Part shown: piece after piece, positions 16,399-25,229 of the stretch | Position numbering within the stretch: position 1 is the first letter of the stretch | How the letters are laid out: the number at the start of each line of letters is the position of its first letter | DNA from: an uncultured Bacteroidales bacterium | GTDB lineage: Bacteria > Bacteroidota > Bacteroidia > Bacteroidales > WCHB1-69 | Direction: 5' to 3' | Assembly (NCBI GenBank): GCA_905233625.1 | Contig: CAJOFJ010000002.1 | Span: forward strand, 83,284-147,283 | Length of the DNA stretch: 64,000 nucleotides | Notes under the pieces: generated by a model | What the model saw: only the letters and a program-made list of their open reading frames with translations | Told to the model about the DNA's origin: nothing | Database searches by the model: none | Program-made: the position numbers and the translations under genes

Positions 16399-17492
16399 TA
16401 CAACTGTCCTCCTATAAGATTTTTCTCCCATATATCACTCAAACTATAGTCATATTCATCCATCCAAATGGAAAGATTTTTTTGGTCAAGGCGACGGAAT
16501 ACCGTTTGTTCCTTGTCACGGTCAACCACAATAATATCTTCGGGGGCAAAACAATTTACAAGATTAGTGGACTGGGTGGATAAAATCACTTGACAACTAC
16601 GGGATGCCCGCTTCACCATGGCTGCAAACTTATTGATAGCAGCAGGATGAAGTCCCAATTCTGGTTCATCAATGATGATTATTTGAGGCAGCTTGCTTTG
16701 AAGCAGTAATGTCGCCAAAGCTATAAAACGAATGGTGCCATCAGAGAAGCTGTATCCATTCAGATACATATCGGACTCATATTCTTGCCATTCCAATAAA
16801 ATCTGCCCAGACAAGTTTCTATCTGGCTTAAGATCAAAACGTTTGAAATAAGGAGCGATAGAGCGGACGGTCGCTTCAATCAAATCAAATGATTTTCTGT
16901 CTGTTTGATGCAATGAATACAAAAAAGCCGCCAAATTAGAACCGTTTTCCCTCAAAAATGAGTTGTCACTAATCTGACACATTCCCCTCATAGGTGAAGA
17001 AGCACTTGTATCGTGAAAATGATAGACTGTAAAACTATTCAGATAAGCCTTCAAATATCCTGCTCTCAATGTTATTTTGGAAATCAAATTGGATTCATCT
17101 GTATTGGCATCCCATACCACCTTGTGCCACAAATGATATGCTTTCTCAGAATCCTTGTGATTATTAAAATAATCAGCAGTTTGAGCAATGTAACCTGCAC
17201 TTGACTGTTTGGGTCGAAGTACAAATTCAAAGGCATTCGTGTTATTGAAATCCATCAACCCTACTATCTGTTCGGAAACTTTTCTCCCCTTATGTAACAA
17301 ATTGTCAATTCCTCCGTGATCCATCGTATAGTTTCCAAAACGTTGCTGATAAATGGATTTTGCAAGTTCGAAAAAAGAGATGAAATTGCTTTTCCCGACA
17401 CCATTGGGACCAATAAGGACGTTTAATGCCCTCAATGGCACCATAGCATTCTTTATGGATTTATAATTTTGTATTAGAACTCTTTCAATCAT
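16398..17492 (-). CDS. AAA_21/ABC-class ATPase, partner of DUF4276
   Basis: A 364-residue ATPase. N-terminal IQNYKSIKNAMVPLRALNV leads to Walker A GPNGVGKS at 28-35. An ABC signature-like SFSDGTIRFIALATLLLQ lies near residue 252, Walker B IIIIDEPELGLHP near 278, and the switch region VILSTQSTNLVN near 310. This is the arrangement of RecF/OLD-like single-chain ATPases that pair with a small TOPRIM protein (AbiL-like systems). The gene is complete and directly upstream of DUF4276, with one shared base. It follows the UpxY gene by 110 bases, and a hairpin stands between them. Confidence 0.85.
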   Translation of the reverse strand: MIERVLIQNYKSIKNAMVPLRALNVLIGPNGVGKSNFISFFELAKSIYQQRFGNYTMDHGGIDNLLHKGRKVSEQIVGLMDFNNTNAFEFVLRPKQSSAGYIAQTADYFNNHKDSEKAYHLWHKVVWDANTDESNLISKITLRAGYLKAYLNSFTVYHFHDTSASSPMRGMCQISDNSFLRENGSNLAAFLYSLHQTDRKSFDLIEATVRSIAPYFKRFDLKPDRNLSGQILLEWQEYESDMYLNGYSFSDGTIRFIALATLLLQSKLPQIIIIDEPELGLHPAAINKFAAMVKRASRSCQVILSTQSTNLVNCFAPEDIIVVDRDKEQTVFRRLDQKNLSIWMDEYDYSLSDIWEKNLIGGQL

Positions 17493-17554
17493 AATTATCT
17501 ATTTTTTCATCAATACTAATATGACAAAATGATAATAATTTTGTTTTTTCCATC

Positions 17555-17574
17555 AGACGCAGCATGCAGCGTCT
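17555..17574. repeat. Hairpin of the AGACGC...GCGTCT family, between UpxY and the ATPase
   Basis: AGACGC at 17555-17560 pairs with GCGTCT at 17569-17574 around AGCATGCA. On the plus strand it is followed by CTATTTTT, so it could terminate transcription in that direction. It is a diverged relative of the palindromes at 38722, 52416 and 52535. Confidence 0.5.
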
Positions 17575-17578
17575 CTAT

Positions 17579-17616
17579 TTTTCAACTTTCAACTTTCAGT
17601 TTTCAGTTTTCAACTT
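17579..17616. repeat. Heptamer repeat array at the 3' end of the UpxY gene
   Basis: Units of the form TTCAACT/TTCAGTT with 7-base period. The array runs into the UpxY gene, whose last codons and stop (KVEN then TGA) are made of repeat units. Confidence 0.6.
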
Positions 17617-18331
17617 TCTCCAGCCACGCCCCGGGCACGTATGCGGTGGCGTAGCGGCCGACGCCTTTCAGCTCCACGACAACCCGTTTTTGGTGCTTGA
17701 ATTTCATCACCACGCCCTCTACGCCTTCAAATGCGCCACCTGTGACTATCACATGGTCGCCCTCGATGAGCTTCGGGATTTCCGCTTGGTTGACGATGAT
17801 GTTTTGGTTGCGCGATTCGACGATGATTTTGAAACTCTCCATCTGTCGGTCGGGGACTATCAGATATTCGTTCCGGCCATACTCGTTGGTGGAGAAGTGG
17901 TTGTAGTAGGGGGTCATGCCGGGAATCAGCGCCTGAAACCTCAATAAGGTGCGGAAATCGTGAAGCGTGGATCTCAAAAACAGCAGGCCTTTGTCCAATG
18001 GCTCCTCTTTGATCTGCCGTATCGGCTTGTTGGTGTTTTCGTCGGTGTATTCTATGCGGTATATTGTCGGAAGATAGGGTTCGAAGCTGCCGTCGTTGAG
18101 GGCCACCAGCTTGTCATACACTTTTTTTGCCCGATGGTAGGTGGCGCGGATGGGAAACCAGTGGCGCTCATCCGGGACTGTGCCATTGGTTGAGTTCTCC
18201 GTCTGGGCATACTCTACCGACTTCCCGAAGGGGTCATTTTTAAATTCGGGATGGACAGAATTGTTTCGTTCTGCGTTGACAGCCAGGCTGTTATCTTGTC
18301 CGTTAGGAATTTTCTCCAATGTTTCCATCAT
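17603..18331 (-). CDS. UpxY-family NusG-like transcription antiterminator
   Basis: A 242-residue NusG paralogue. Residues of about 55-165 form the NGN domain (HWFPIRATYHRAKKVYDKL, then FEPYLPTIYRIEY, then LLFLRSTLHDFRTLL). Residues of about 190-240 form a KOW segment (LIEGDHVIVTGGAFEGVEGVVMKF). UpxY proteins of Bacteroidales act on RNA polymerase to prevent early termination in long operons, classically capsule operons. No polysaccharide genes are nearby; instead the downstream minus-strand genes are the ATPase-DUF4276 pair and the defence array. Control of that island is a possible but unproven role. The C-terminal residues KVEN lie in a heptamer repeat. A -7 box is at 18394-18401. Confidence 0.85.
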   Translation of the reverse strand: MMETLEKIPNGQDNSLAVNAERNNSVHPEFKNDPFGKSVEYAQTENSTNGTVPDERHWFPIRATYHRAKKVYDKLVALNDGSFEPYLPTIYRIEYTDENTNKPIRQIKEEPLDKGLLFLRSTLHDFRTLLRFQALIPGMTPYYNHFSTNEYGRNEYLIVPDRQMESFKIIVESRNQNIIVNQAEIPKLIEGDHVIVTGGAFEGVEGVVMKFKHQKRVVVELKGVGRYATAYVPGAWLEKVEN

Positions 18332-18393
18332 TCCTTAGCGGGTTTGTTTCACGACAAATACCGGTGGAAGACTCCACAGACTACTTGCCGTGG

Positions 18394-18401
18394 CAAAGTT
18401 A
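18394..18401 (-). promoter_or_regulatory. -7 box for the UpxY gene
   Basis: The minus strand reads TAACTTTG followed by C, a good TAnnTTTG match, 63 bases upstream of the start codon. Confidence 0.5.
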
Positions 18402-18435
18402 CGGAAAAAAACTGATATATATAAATATAAGGCAA

Positions 18436-18506
18436 TGTTTTTTGAGGGGAGTTTCGCACTGCGTGCTCAAGGGGAGTCTCACTGCGTTCGAGGGGAGTTG
18501 TGTGTT
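18436..18506. repeat. Imperfect tandem repeat upstream of the UpxY gene
   Basis: AGGGGAGT occurs three times about 20-27 bases apart, the first two followed by a CACTGCGT-like stretch. It lies between the gldJ terminator and the UpxY promoter and is not coding. Confidence 0.35.
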
Positions 18507-18542
18507 CTGGCGCTCAGAGCGTACAAGTATGCGATAAGTGCG

Positions 18543-18576
18543 AAAAAAAACAGGAAGACATCGCTGCCTTCCTGTT
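18543..18576 (-). terminator. Rho-independent terminator of gldJ
   Basis: On the minus strand AACAGGAAG pairs perfectly with CTTCCTGTT, followed by a run of T. It lies about 30 bases after the gldJ stop. Confidence 0.85.
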
Positions 18577-18602
18577 AGGTTTTTCCATCACTGCCGCGAG
18601 GT

Positions 18603-20105
18603 TTATTTTCCTCCCAGATACTGTGAGCCTAAACGTGACATGGCGCAGCGGAAGCCGATATAGTCGGTGGATTCGTCCTCGTCCATGTATCTTCTTGCAC
18701 CGGGGGAGCACCAGTAAGGAATGTCTCTCCAGGATCCGCCTTTGTAAACTCGGGCATGGTCACTCACCAAGGAGTACATCGGGTTGTTGTCGCCAGTTTC
18801 CTTCGGATACATCAGGTCGGTGGAGCTTTCGTCGCCCGTGATGCCGGTCTTCCAGTCATCTGTATTATATAAGGAAGCCCAGTCACCATCGAGGTAGTTC
18901 TTGTTGTCGGCGGAGCGGTAGTTACGTCTTCTGTCATTTTTGAAGTCTGATACCGGCACCATTGGAATCTTACCCACGCTGTCACGCTCAGCAACAGTTC
19001 CGTCTTCCAACAGTTTCTTGGTTTCGAAATAGTTACCTCTGAAGGGGTTGAATTCGGAAACGTCATCGTGAGAGGACTGTCTGTAAACATCCATCACCCA
19101 TTCGGCCACGTTGCCGGCCATGTGGTACAAGCCGTAGTCGTTAGGCCAGCCTGATTTCACTCTCACGGTCTTGAAACCGGCATCGTTCAATGCACCGGCC
19201 ACACCCATGAGGTCGCCGCGGCCAAGGCGGGTATTGTCGATAAATTCGCCCATATATTTTTTGTCTTCCGTACGGATGGCATGTCCGTTCCAGGGATATA
19301 CTTTTCTTTCGAGGATACGTCCGTTCACGGTGTTGCCCACCAAACCGTAGGCGGCATATTCCCATTCAGCCTCGGTGGGCAGGCGGTACTTCGGCAGCAG
19401 GATACCGTCTTCCATTTTCACATTTCTGAACTCACCGGTGGTGATGTATTGCAGACGGCGGTCGCTTTCACCTTCGTATGACTCGTAGGTCAGGTAGGCG
19501 TCGGTGTTGAAATAGCCTTCGGCGCTGGGTTCGGGAACCCAGTCGATATAGCCGTGGTCCACCAATATCTTTTCATTGACACGGTCGGTACGCCAGGCGG
19601 CGTAGTTAACGGCTTGCAGCCAGCTAACACCCACCACGGGATATTCTCTGTAGGCGGGGTATCTGAAATAGTTCTCTACGTCGGGCTCATTGTAGCCGAG
19701 GCGTTCGCGCCATACATTCTCATCGGGCAGGGCGTTGTCATACACCACTTTCAAGTCCTGGGGAATGAACACGCGTGACAGCCAGTTGAGGTATTCGAGA
19801 TAGTCAACATTGCTGACCTCGCACTCGTCCATGTAGAAAGAGGCTACGGACACTCTGCGCGGGCTGTTGTTGTTGTCGTGCATAACATCCTCCTCCATGC
19901 GGCCCATGACAAAGGAACCGCCTTCGACGAACACCAGTCCGGGGCCGGTTTCCTGTTCGGTGAAAGGATAGACTTCAAAACCTCCGTTTTTGGGGTCGTT
20001 GTAGTTCCAGCCAGTGGTAGGGGAGGCTTGTTTTTTGCAAGATGAAAACAGTAATGCGATACTTACAGCGAAGAACAGCATGGATGTTTTGGTGAACTTG
20101 TTCAT
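18603..20105 (-). CDS. gldJ: T9SS/gliding lipoprotein GldJ (SUMF1 fold)
   Basis: A 500-residue outer-membrane lipoprotein of the formylglycine-generating-enzyme (SUMF1) fold. The signal peptide ends in a lipobox with Cys23 (IALLFSSCKK). The GldJ-type motif SFVMGRMEEDVMHDNNNSP and YLEYLNWLSRVF separate it from its paralogue GldK/PorK, and YRLPTEAEWEYAAYG, MAGNVAEWVMDVYR and YKGGSWRD are the SUMF1 core. In Flavobacterium GldJ is needed for gliding and stabilises other T9SS components, and it sits beside porU-porV there as it does here. It follows the PorP-like gene by 52 bases in the same direction, and a strong terminator follows. Confidence 0.85.
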   Translation of the reverse strand: MNKFTKTSMLFFAVSIALLFSSCKKQASPTTGWNYNDPKNGGFEVYPFTEQETGPGLVFVEGGSFVMGRMEEDVMHDNNNSPRRVSVASFYMDECEVSNVDYLEYLNWLSRVFIPQDLKVVYDNALPDENVWRERLGYNEPDVENYFRYPAYREYPVVGVSWLQAVNYAAWRTDRVNEKILVDHGYIDWVPEPSAEGYFNTDAYLTYESYEGESDRRLQYITTGEFRNVKMEDGILLPKYRLPTEAEWEYAAYGLVGNTVNGRILERKVYPWNGHAIRTEDKKYMGEFIDNTRLGRGDLMGVAGALNDAGFKTVRVKSGWPNDYGLYHMAGNVAEWVMDVYRQSSHDDVSEFNPFRGNYFETKKLLEDGTVAERDSVGKIPMVPVSDFKNDRRRNYRSADNKNYLDGDWASLYNTDDWKTGITGDESSTDLMYPKETGDNNPMYSLVSDHARVYKGGSWRDIPYWCSPGARRYMDEDESTDYIGFRCAMSRLGSQYLGGK

Positions 20106-20157
20106 GATTTATGTTTTGTTTTTGATTATAAACGATAATGATAAGGTATTTATTATG

Positions 20158-21171
20158 TTAGAATGCGGGGCATTCCAATTCTTTGATGGCTTTTCGTTTC
20201 TCGGGGCAGGGCAGGAGGAACTGCAGGGAGACCTCGTGGGCGCCGCCGGTAAGGTTAACCAGCTTGCTGACGGTGAGATCGTAAGAATAACCGACACGGA
20301 TAAACTGGTATTCGACACCTACACTGAAGATGACGGCATCCACATTCTTGAAGCTGTGACGCAGCCAGGTTCCGAGGGTGACGGGGTAGAGGTTGACGTA
20401 CAAACCTTCGCTCATGTACATGAGGCCGCCTTGGTATTGGAAGATGATGTTGGGACTCAGTGAGACATCACCGAAGTTGTGTTCTTTCTTGCTCTTGCGT
20501 TTCACATCGAAGCTGGCGCCCACATGGGCAGTGTGCTTCATGGGCAGTCTGTATCTTTCCTGCTGAATGAAGCTGATGTAGGGCATGTTGAGGTGATGGG
20601 CCGCATAGCCGAAATAGACGTTACAAAATCTCAGATTAGTATAACCCAGGAAACCGGCGGCCAGGTCAAAACTGTGGTCAGTGGTGTTTCCCCAGGCAGC
20701 CAGATTCTCGTTGGTCTGGTAGATGAAACCGTATTTCGGGTCGATCATATCGCCGAAAGTCAGGTTCTGAGTGTTCAGGATGTTAGCCAGATAGGAGAAC
20801 TGCAAAGCGAAACGCATGTTGAACTTCTTGCTTACTTTCACTCTGAAGGAGTACATGAAGCTGGCCTCGTATGTTTGGATGGTGGCATCCTGTCCGCAGC
20901 GGTCACCGAACGCCAGTACACCGATACCGCCGGCGATCTTGTCGAAATGCTGGTCGTAAGAGGCGGAAAAAGACATGAAAGTGCCCTTCATGGATGGCCA
21001 TTGGTCGCGGAAGTTGAGCGCAATGCGGGGACAGATGTTCGTGCCCGCAAAAGCCGGGTTCAAATAAAGCGGATTGGCATAGAATTGCGAGAAATGGGCA
21101 TCCTGTGCATTGACTCCTTGTCCGATGAGAATCAGACAGGTGGTGATAAGTATCAGAATTCGCTTATGCAT
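20158..21171 (-). CDS. PorP/SprF-family T9SS outer-membrane protein
   Basis: A 337-residue protein with a signal peptide (MHKRILILITTCLILIGQGVNA) followed by the family-defining DAHFSQFYANPLYLNPAFAGT and alternating beta strands ending near LVNLTGGAHEVSLQF. PorP/SprF proteins are outer-membrane barrels that link T9SS machinery or adhesins to the surface. The family has many paralogues, so the exact role is not fixed. It is the first gene of a pair with gldJ, and no porL, porM or porN follows, unlike the classic porPKLMN operon. A -7 box lies at 21195-21202 in the spacer shared with the divergent porU. Confidence 0.85.
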   Translation of the reverse strand: MHKRILILITTCLILIGQGVNAQDAHFSQFYANPLYLNPAFAGTNICPRIALNFRDQWPSMKGTFMSFSASYDQHFDKIAGGIGVLAFGDRCGQDATIQTYEASFMYSFRVKVSKKFNMRFALQFSYLANILNTQNLTFGDMIDPKYGFIYQTNENLAAWGNTTDHSFDLAAGFLGYTNLRFCNVYFGYAAHHLNMPYISFIQQERYRLPMKHTAHVGASFDVKRKSKKEHNFGDVSLSPNIIFQYQGGLMYMSEGLYVNLYPVTLGTWLRHSFKNVDAVIFSVGVEYQFIRVGYSYDLTVSKLVNLTGGAHEVSLQFLLPCPEKRKAIKELECPAF

Positions 21172-21194
21172 GTTACTATATTTGTTTTAATCCG

Positions 21195-21202
21195 CAAAAT
21201 TA
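21195..21202 (-). promoter_or_regulatory. -7 box for the porP-like/gldJ pair
   Basis: The minus strand reads TAATTTTG followed by C, 24 bases upstream of the start codon. I found no equally clear box for porU in the rest of this 161-base divergent spacer. Confidence 0.5.
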
Positions 21203-21332
21203 CAATTTTTTTCCTTACCTTAATTTTTTCTTTGCACTTTTTTTCTTCCGCATCTATTTTTTTTGCAATTTTGCAGCCAGTTTAACGTTTCATTGATGTG
21301 TATTATTTGATGTTGTATTTTAATAACGTTTT

Positions 21333-24300
21333 ATGAGGTCGAAATCTTGGGTCGCTGTCATTTTTTTTATAGTGTTTGTTTTTCAACTTGTTGATATTCA
21401 GGCACAAATAATTAAAAAAAATATTTCTATCTCTTGGAAAGAAAATCTGATTTACAAATTGGACGAGGAAAATACACTCGAATTTTTGAATTTTGAGGAT
21501 GCGATTTCAGATTTCGAATACGGAGATTTGCCTGTTTTTTTTCAAAAAATAGCTGTTGATAACTTTTTTTCAGATTGTGAGGTCGAGCTGTCCAACGAGG
21601 TCTATGAACCGCTGGCGTCAGCCGACAGGCATCTGGTTCCGGTCCAATTGTTGAAATCGCAGCTGGAGCCTCGGGTGCGTTGTTATGCCGAGCAGCGAAA
21701 ACCCTACGCCATCCTGACTTTGCTGCCTTTTGTGGCGGATGCGTCAGGAAATGTCCGTAAGTTAGTCTCCTGTGAGATGACCCTGCGCTTCCACCCCCAA
21801 AACAGTGCTGCGAAGTCCACGCATTCATACGCTGCCAACTCGGTGCTGTCTACAGGAACATGGTACAAGGTCGGCGTGACGGAAACGGGACTTTACAAGT
21901 TGACTTTCGAGAATTTGACGGAGATGGGCTGGTCGGGCTCGGCAGTACCGTCCTCGTTGATTTCGGTTTTTGGCAATGGCACAGGCCGCTTGTCGGAGGT
22001 CTGCGGCACGGAACGTCCCGACGATTTGCTGGAGTTGCCGATTATGGTTTTCGACGGCGGTGACGGCCAGTTCGGTGCAGGCGATTATCTGGTGTTCTAT
22101 GCCAAGTCGCCACATGCCGTTTCCTTTGATAAGACTACTCGTACTTTTTCCCATCAATATAATATTTATGCGGATTACAGTGGCTATTTTGTCAATTTGA
22201 GCGGGGTGGGACAGCATAAGCGGGTGACCACTGCCGAGGCACCTTCGACTTCCTATACGCAGACGGTGACAGATTATCTGGACTACCGCTTCCATGAGGT
22301 GGATGAGCTGAATCTGGAGGAAACCGGACAGGAATGGTTCTCTGATTTGTTCGATGTGACTACCCAGCGCAGCTATACCATCACTTTCCCGCAGCTCAGG
22401 TCGGAAACGGCCACCTTGACCCTGTCTGTCGCCTCCGTGCCTGTGGCGCCCACTTCCTTCTCGGTGTCGGTGAATGGCGGACTGGTGGGTTCGCTGGCCA
22501 TTCCCACCATGTCGGGTCTGGCGGCTCGTGTCGAGAAATCTTCATTTTCATTCGTCCCAACCCAGTCATCCTTGAATATCACCCTTACCTACAACCGTTC
22601 TTCTTCCATGTCGAAGGGCTATCTGGACTATATTGCGGTGCAAGCGTTATGTGCGCTGTCTTTCAATGGGGGACAGCAGAGTTTCAATAATGGCAGATAC
22701 GTGTTCAGTAGCTCGGTGAATCGCTATGACTTGGCCAATGCCAGTTCCGCTGTCAGGGTGTGGGATGTGACAGACCCCTCCAAAACCTTCCAGATATCGG
22801 GAAGCCTGAATGGCTCCGTCTATCAGTTTGTGAGCGTCGATACCGCCTATCGCCAGTTTGTGGCTTTCGACGGAAGTTCCTATAAGTCGGTGACCCCAAT
22901 GGGAATGGTGGAAAATCAGAATCTTCATAGCGCTGATAATCAGGTGGATATGATTATTGTGGCCCATCCTGACTTTTGGTCGCAGGCGGAGCAGTTAGCG
23001 TCGGTACGCCGACAGGAACAGGGACTGACGGTCAAGATTGTTTCTCCCACGCAAATATATAATGAGTTTTCCTCTGGTATGCAAGATCCTGTTGCCATCA
23101 GGGATTATATGAAGATGATTTATGATAAGTCGGGGGGAGTGTATCCCAAATACCTCTTGTTGTTTGGTCGTCCGAGTTATGATTACCGGGGCAGGGTGTC
23201 GGGTACCAGTTTGTTTGTTCCGAATTATCAACGTCCTTTGGGACAGAATATTAGCGAGGGTGTATTTCGTTCCAATGATGATTTCTTTGGTATCTTGGAC
23301 GACGGGGAAGGAGCTTATTCCCGAGGGATGGTGGATGTGGCGGTGGGCCGTTTCCCGGTGTCCACGGCTGCTCAGGCTAACCAGGCGGTGACATTGAGCG
23401 TGAACTACACCACCAGCCGCAATTTGGTGGGGGCGCAGTCCTCGCAGGTCTCCAATCTGGCGGATTGGCGCAATGTGATTTGTTTTGTGGCCGATGACGG
23501 TGACCAGAATGAGCATTTGAACACGGCCGAGTCGTGCGCGTCTCTCGTGAAAAATGCCAGTAAAACCATCAATTTGGATAAAATTTATTGTGATGCTTAT
23601 CCTCAGGTTTCCAATGCAGGGGGACAGCGCTATCCGGCGGTGAACTCGGCCATCAACGACCGTATGGACAGAGGGTCGTTGTTCCTGACCTACGTGGGGC
23701 ACAGCGGCAAGGATGGCTGGGCTCACGAGCGTATCTTGGAGTTTTCTGATATCAATAATTGGAAAAATGCATACAACCAACCGGTTATGATGACATTGTC
23801 CTGTGATTTCGGGTGGTACGACCGTACGGAGATCTCACCGGCGGAGGCGTGTTTCTTCAATCCCGGTGGCGGAGCAGCAGCCCTTATCACCACCTCGCGA
23901 GTGGCGTATGGTGGCTCGAATGCAAACTACGCGCGCAAGCTGTTCACTAGGTTCTTCGAGCCGGTCAATGGTTCCCGCCGCACTTTGGGGGAGATGAACC
24001 GTCAGGCCAAGAACGATTACGGCGGTAACGGCGATGCCATTTCCATGTTCTACTTGTTGGGCGATCCCTCCATGCCTTTGGCTATTCCGCAATACAGGGT
24101 GGTGACCGACTCGGTGAACGGGATGGCTGTATCCGCCTTGAATGATACCCTGAAGGCCCTCTCGCAGGTGGTGGTGAAGGGCAGGGTGGTGGATGCTGAA
24201 GGCCATACGCTGACGGGGTTCAATGGGAATGTTTTTACTTCTTTGTATGATAAAAAGATGATGGTCAGGACTTTGTCCAATGAGCCTTCGGAAAGTCCCG

Positions 24301-25172
24301 CTACGGAGTTCGAGGTGCAGAAAAGCGTGTTGTTCAAAGGGAATAACTCGGTGCAAAACGGTTACTTTGAAATCAAGTTCATGATTCCCAAAGATATTAA
24401 CTATACGTATGGCAATGGCAAATTCAGCTACTATGCGCGTAGCAATAATGCCGATGCGGCGGGCTTTTTCGACTCGTTTGTGGTGGGCGGCAACAGCGGC
24501 ATCGCATACGCTGATAAGGAAGGGCCTCAGATAGATTTATATCTTAATGATGAAAAATTTGTGAATCAAGGACTTACTAATCCGGATCCTGTGCTGATCG
24601 TCAAATTGAAGGATGAGCTGGGCATTAACACCACAGGCAACGGGGTGGGGCATGACTTGGTGGCTATTTTGGATGGTAACAATGATGCACAAATTGTGCT
24701 GAACGATCATTTTGAGGCGATTCAGGACAGCTCCAACCAGGGACAGGTGCGCTACCAGTTGCGGGGTTTGTCCACCGGAAAACATGTTGTCAAAATCAGA
24801 GCCTGGGATATATTAAATAATGTATCGGAAAAAGAGCTGGAGTTTGAGGTGGCCAACGATGTGGAATTGAGTCTGCAGCATGTGCTGAATTATCCCAACC
24901 CGTTCACTACTCATACTTCGTTCTTTTTTGAGCATAATCATCCGGGAGAGAATCTGGATGTGCTGATCCAGATTTTTACCATCAGTGGAAAATTGATCAA
25001 GACGATCAGTACAAATATTTTTTCAGAAGGAACCAGAAGTGCGCCGATTGACTGGGACGGAAGGGATGATTTTGGCGACAAAATTGGCAAGGGAACCTAT
25101 ATTTATCGCTTAAGAGTTCGTACCGGTGACGGAAAATTGGCGGAGAAAACAGAAAAAGTTGTACTTTTGTAA
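21333..25172 (+). CDS. porU: T9SS C-terminal signal peptidase PorU
   Basis: A 1279-residue gingipain-fold (C25) peptidase that removes the C-terminal signal from T9SS cargo at the cell surface and attaches A-LPS. A signal peptide lies at residues 1-25. The C25 domain spans about 525-910; the catalytic pair is visible as His790 in TYVGHSGKDGWAHE and Cys824 in MMTLSCDFGWYDR. NYPNPF near residue 1187 begins a FlgD-like C-terminal domain ending in GTYIYRLRV, which PorU itself keeps. It lies 57 bases upstream of porV, its outer-membrane partner. The length is close to other PorU proteins. Confidence 0.93.
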   Translation: MRSKSWVAVIFFIVFVFQLVDIQAQIIKKNISISWKENLIYKLDEENTLEFLNFEDAISDFEYGDLPVFFQKIAVDNFFSDCEVELSNEVYEPLASADRHLVPVQLLKSQLEPRVRCYAEQRKPYAILTLLPFVADASGNVRKLVSCEMTLRFHPQNSAAKSTHSYAANSVLSTGTWYKVGVTETGLYKLTFENLTEMGWSGSAVPSSLISVFGNGTGRLSEVCGTERPDDLLELPIMVFDGGDGQFGAGDYLVFYAKSPHAVSFDKTTRTFSHQYNIYADYSGYFVNLSGVGQHKRVTTAEAPSTSYTQTVTDYLDYRFHEVDELNLEETGQEWFSDLFDVTTQRSYTITFPQLRSETATLTLSVASVPVAPTSFSVSVNGGLVGSLAIPTMSGLAARVEKSSFSFVPTQSSLNITLTYNRSSSMSKGYLDYIAVQALCALSFNGGQQSFNNGRYVFSSSVNRYDLANASSAVRVWDVTDPSKTFQISGSLNGSVYQFVSVDTAYRQFVAFDGSSYKSVTPMGMVENQNLHSADNQVDMIIVAHPDFWSQAEQLASVRRQEQGLTVKIVSPTQIYNEFSSGMQDPVAIRDYMKMIYDKSGGVYPKYLLLFGRPSYDYRGRVSGTSLFVPNYQRPLGQNISEGVFRSNDDFFGILDDGEGAYSRGMVDVAVGRFPVSTAAQANQAVTLSVNYTTSRNLVGAQSSQVSNLADWRNVICFVADDGDQNEHLNTAESCASLVKNASKTINLDKIYCDAYPQVSNAGGQRYPAVNSAINDRMDRGSLFLTYVGHSGKDGWAHERILEFSDINNWKNAYNQPVMMTLSCDFGWYDRTEISPAEACFFNPGGGAAALITTSRVAYGGSNANYARKLFTRFFEPVNGSRRTLGEMNRQAKNDYGGNGDAISMFYLLGDPSMPLAIPQYRVVTDSVNGMAVSALNDTLKALSQVVVKGRVVDAEGHTLTGFNGNVFTSLYDKKMMVRTLSNEPSESPATEFEVQKSVLFKGNNSVQNGYFEIKFMIPKDINYTYGNGKFSYYARSNNADAAGFFDSFVVGGNSGIAYADKEGPQIDLYLNDEKFVNQGLTNPDPVLIVKLKDELGINTTGNGVGHDLVAILDGNNDAQIVLNDHFEAIQDSSNQGQVRYQLRGLSTGKHVVKIRAWDILNNVSEKELEFEVANDVELSLQHVLNYPNPFTTHTSFFFEHNHPGENLDVLIQIFTISGKLIKTISTNIFSEGTRSAPIDWDGRDDFGDKIGKGTYIYRLRVRTGDGKLAEKTEKVVLL

Positions 25173-25229
25173 AATATTTTGGCAATATTGCCGTTATCAT
25201 TTTTTATCTTAATATAATTTGAAACAAAA

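Noticed and set aside
17493..17554. Promoter box for the ATPase-DUF4276 pair
   Set aside because: The nearest candidate on the minus strand, TCATTTTG, breaks the TAnnTTTG consensus; I could not support it.
22995..23780. 261-residue minus-strand frame opposite porU
   Set aside because: Antisense to a conserved catalytic region; His/Ile-rich composition typical of shadow frames.
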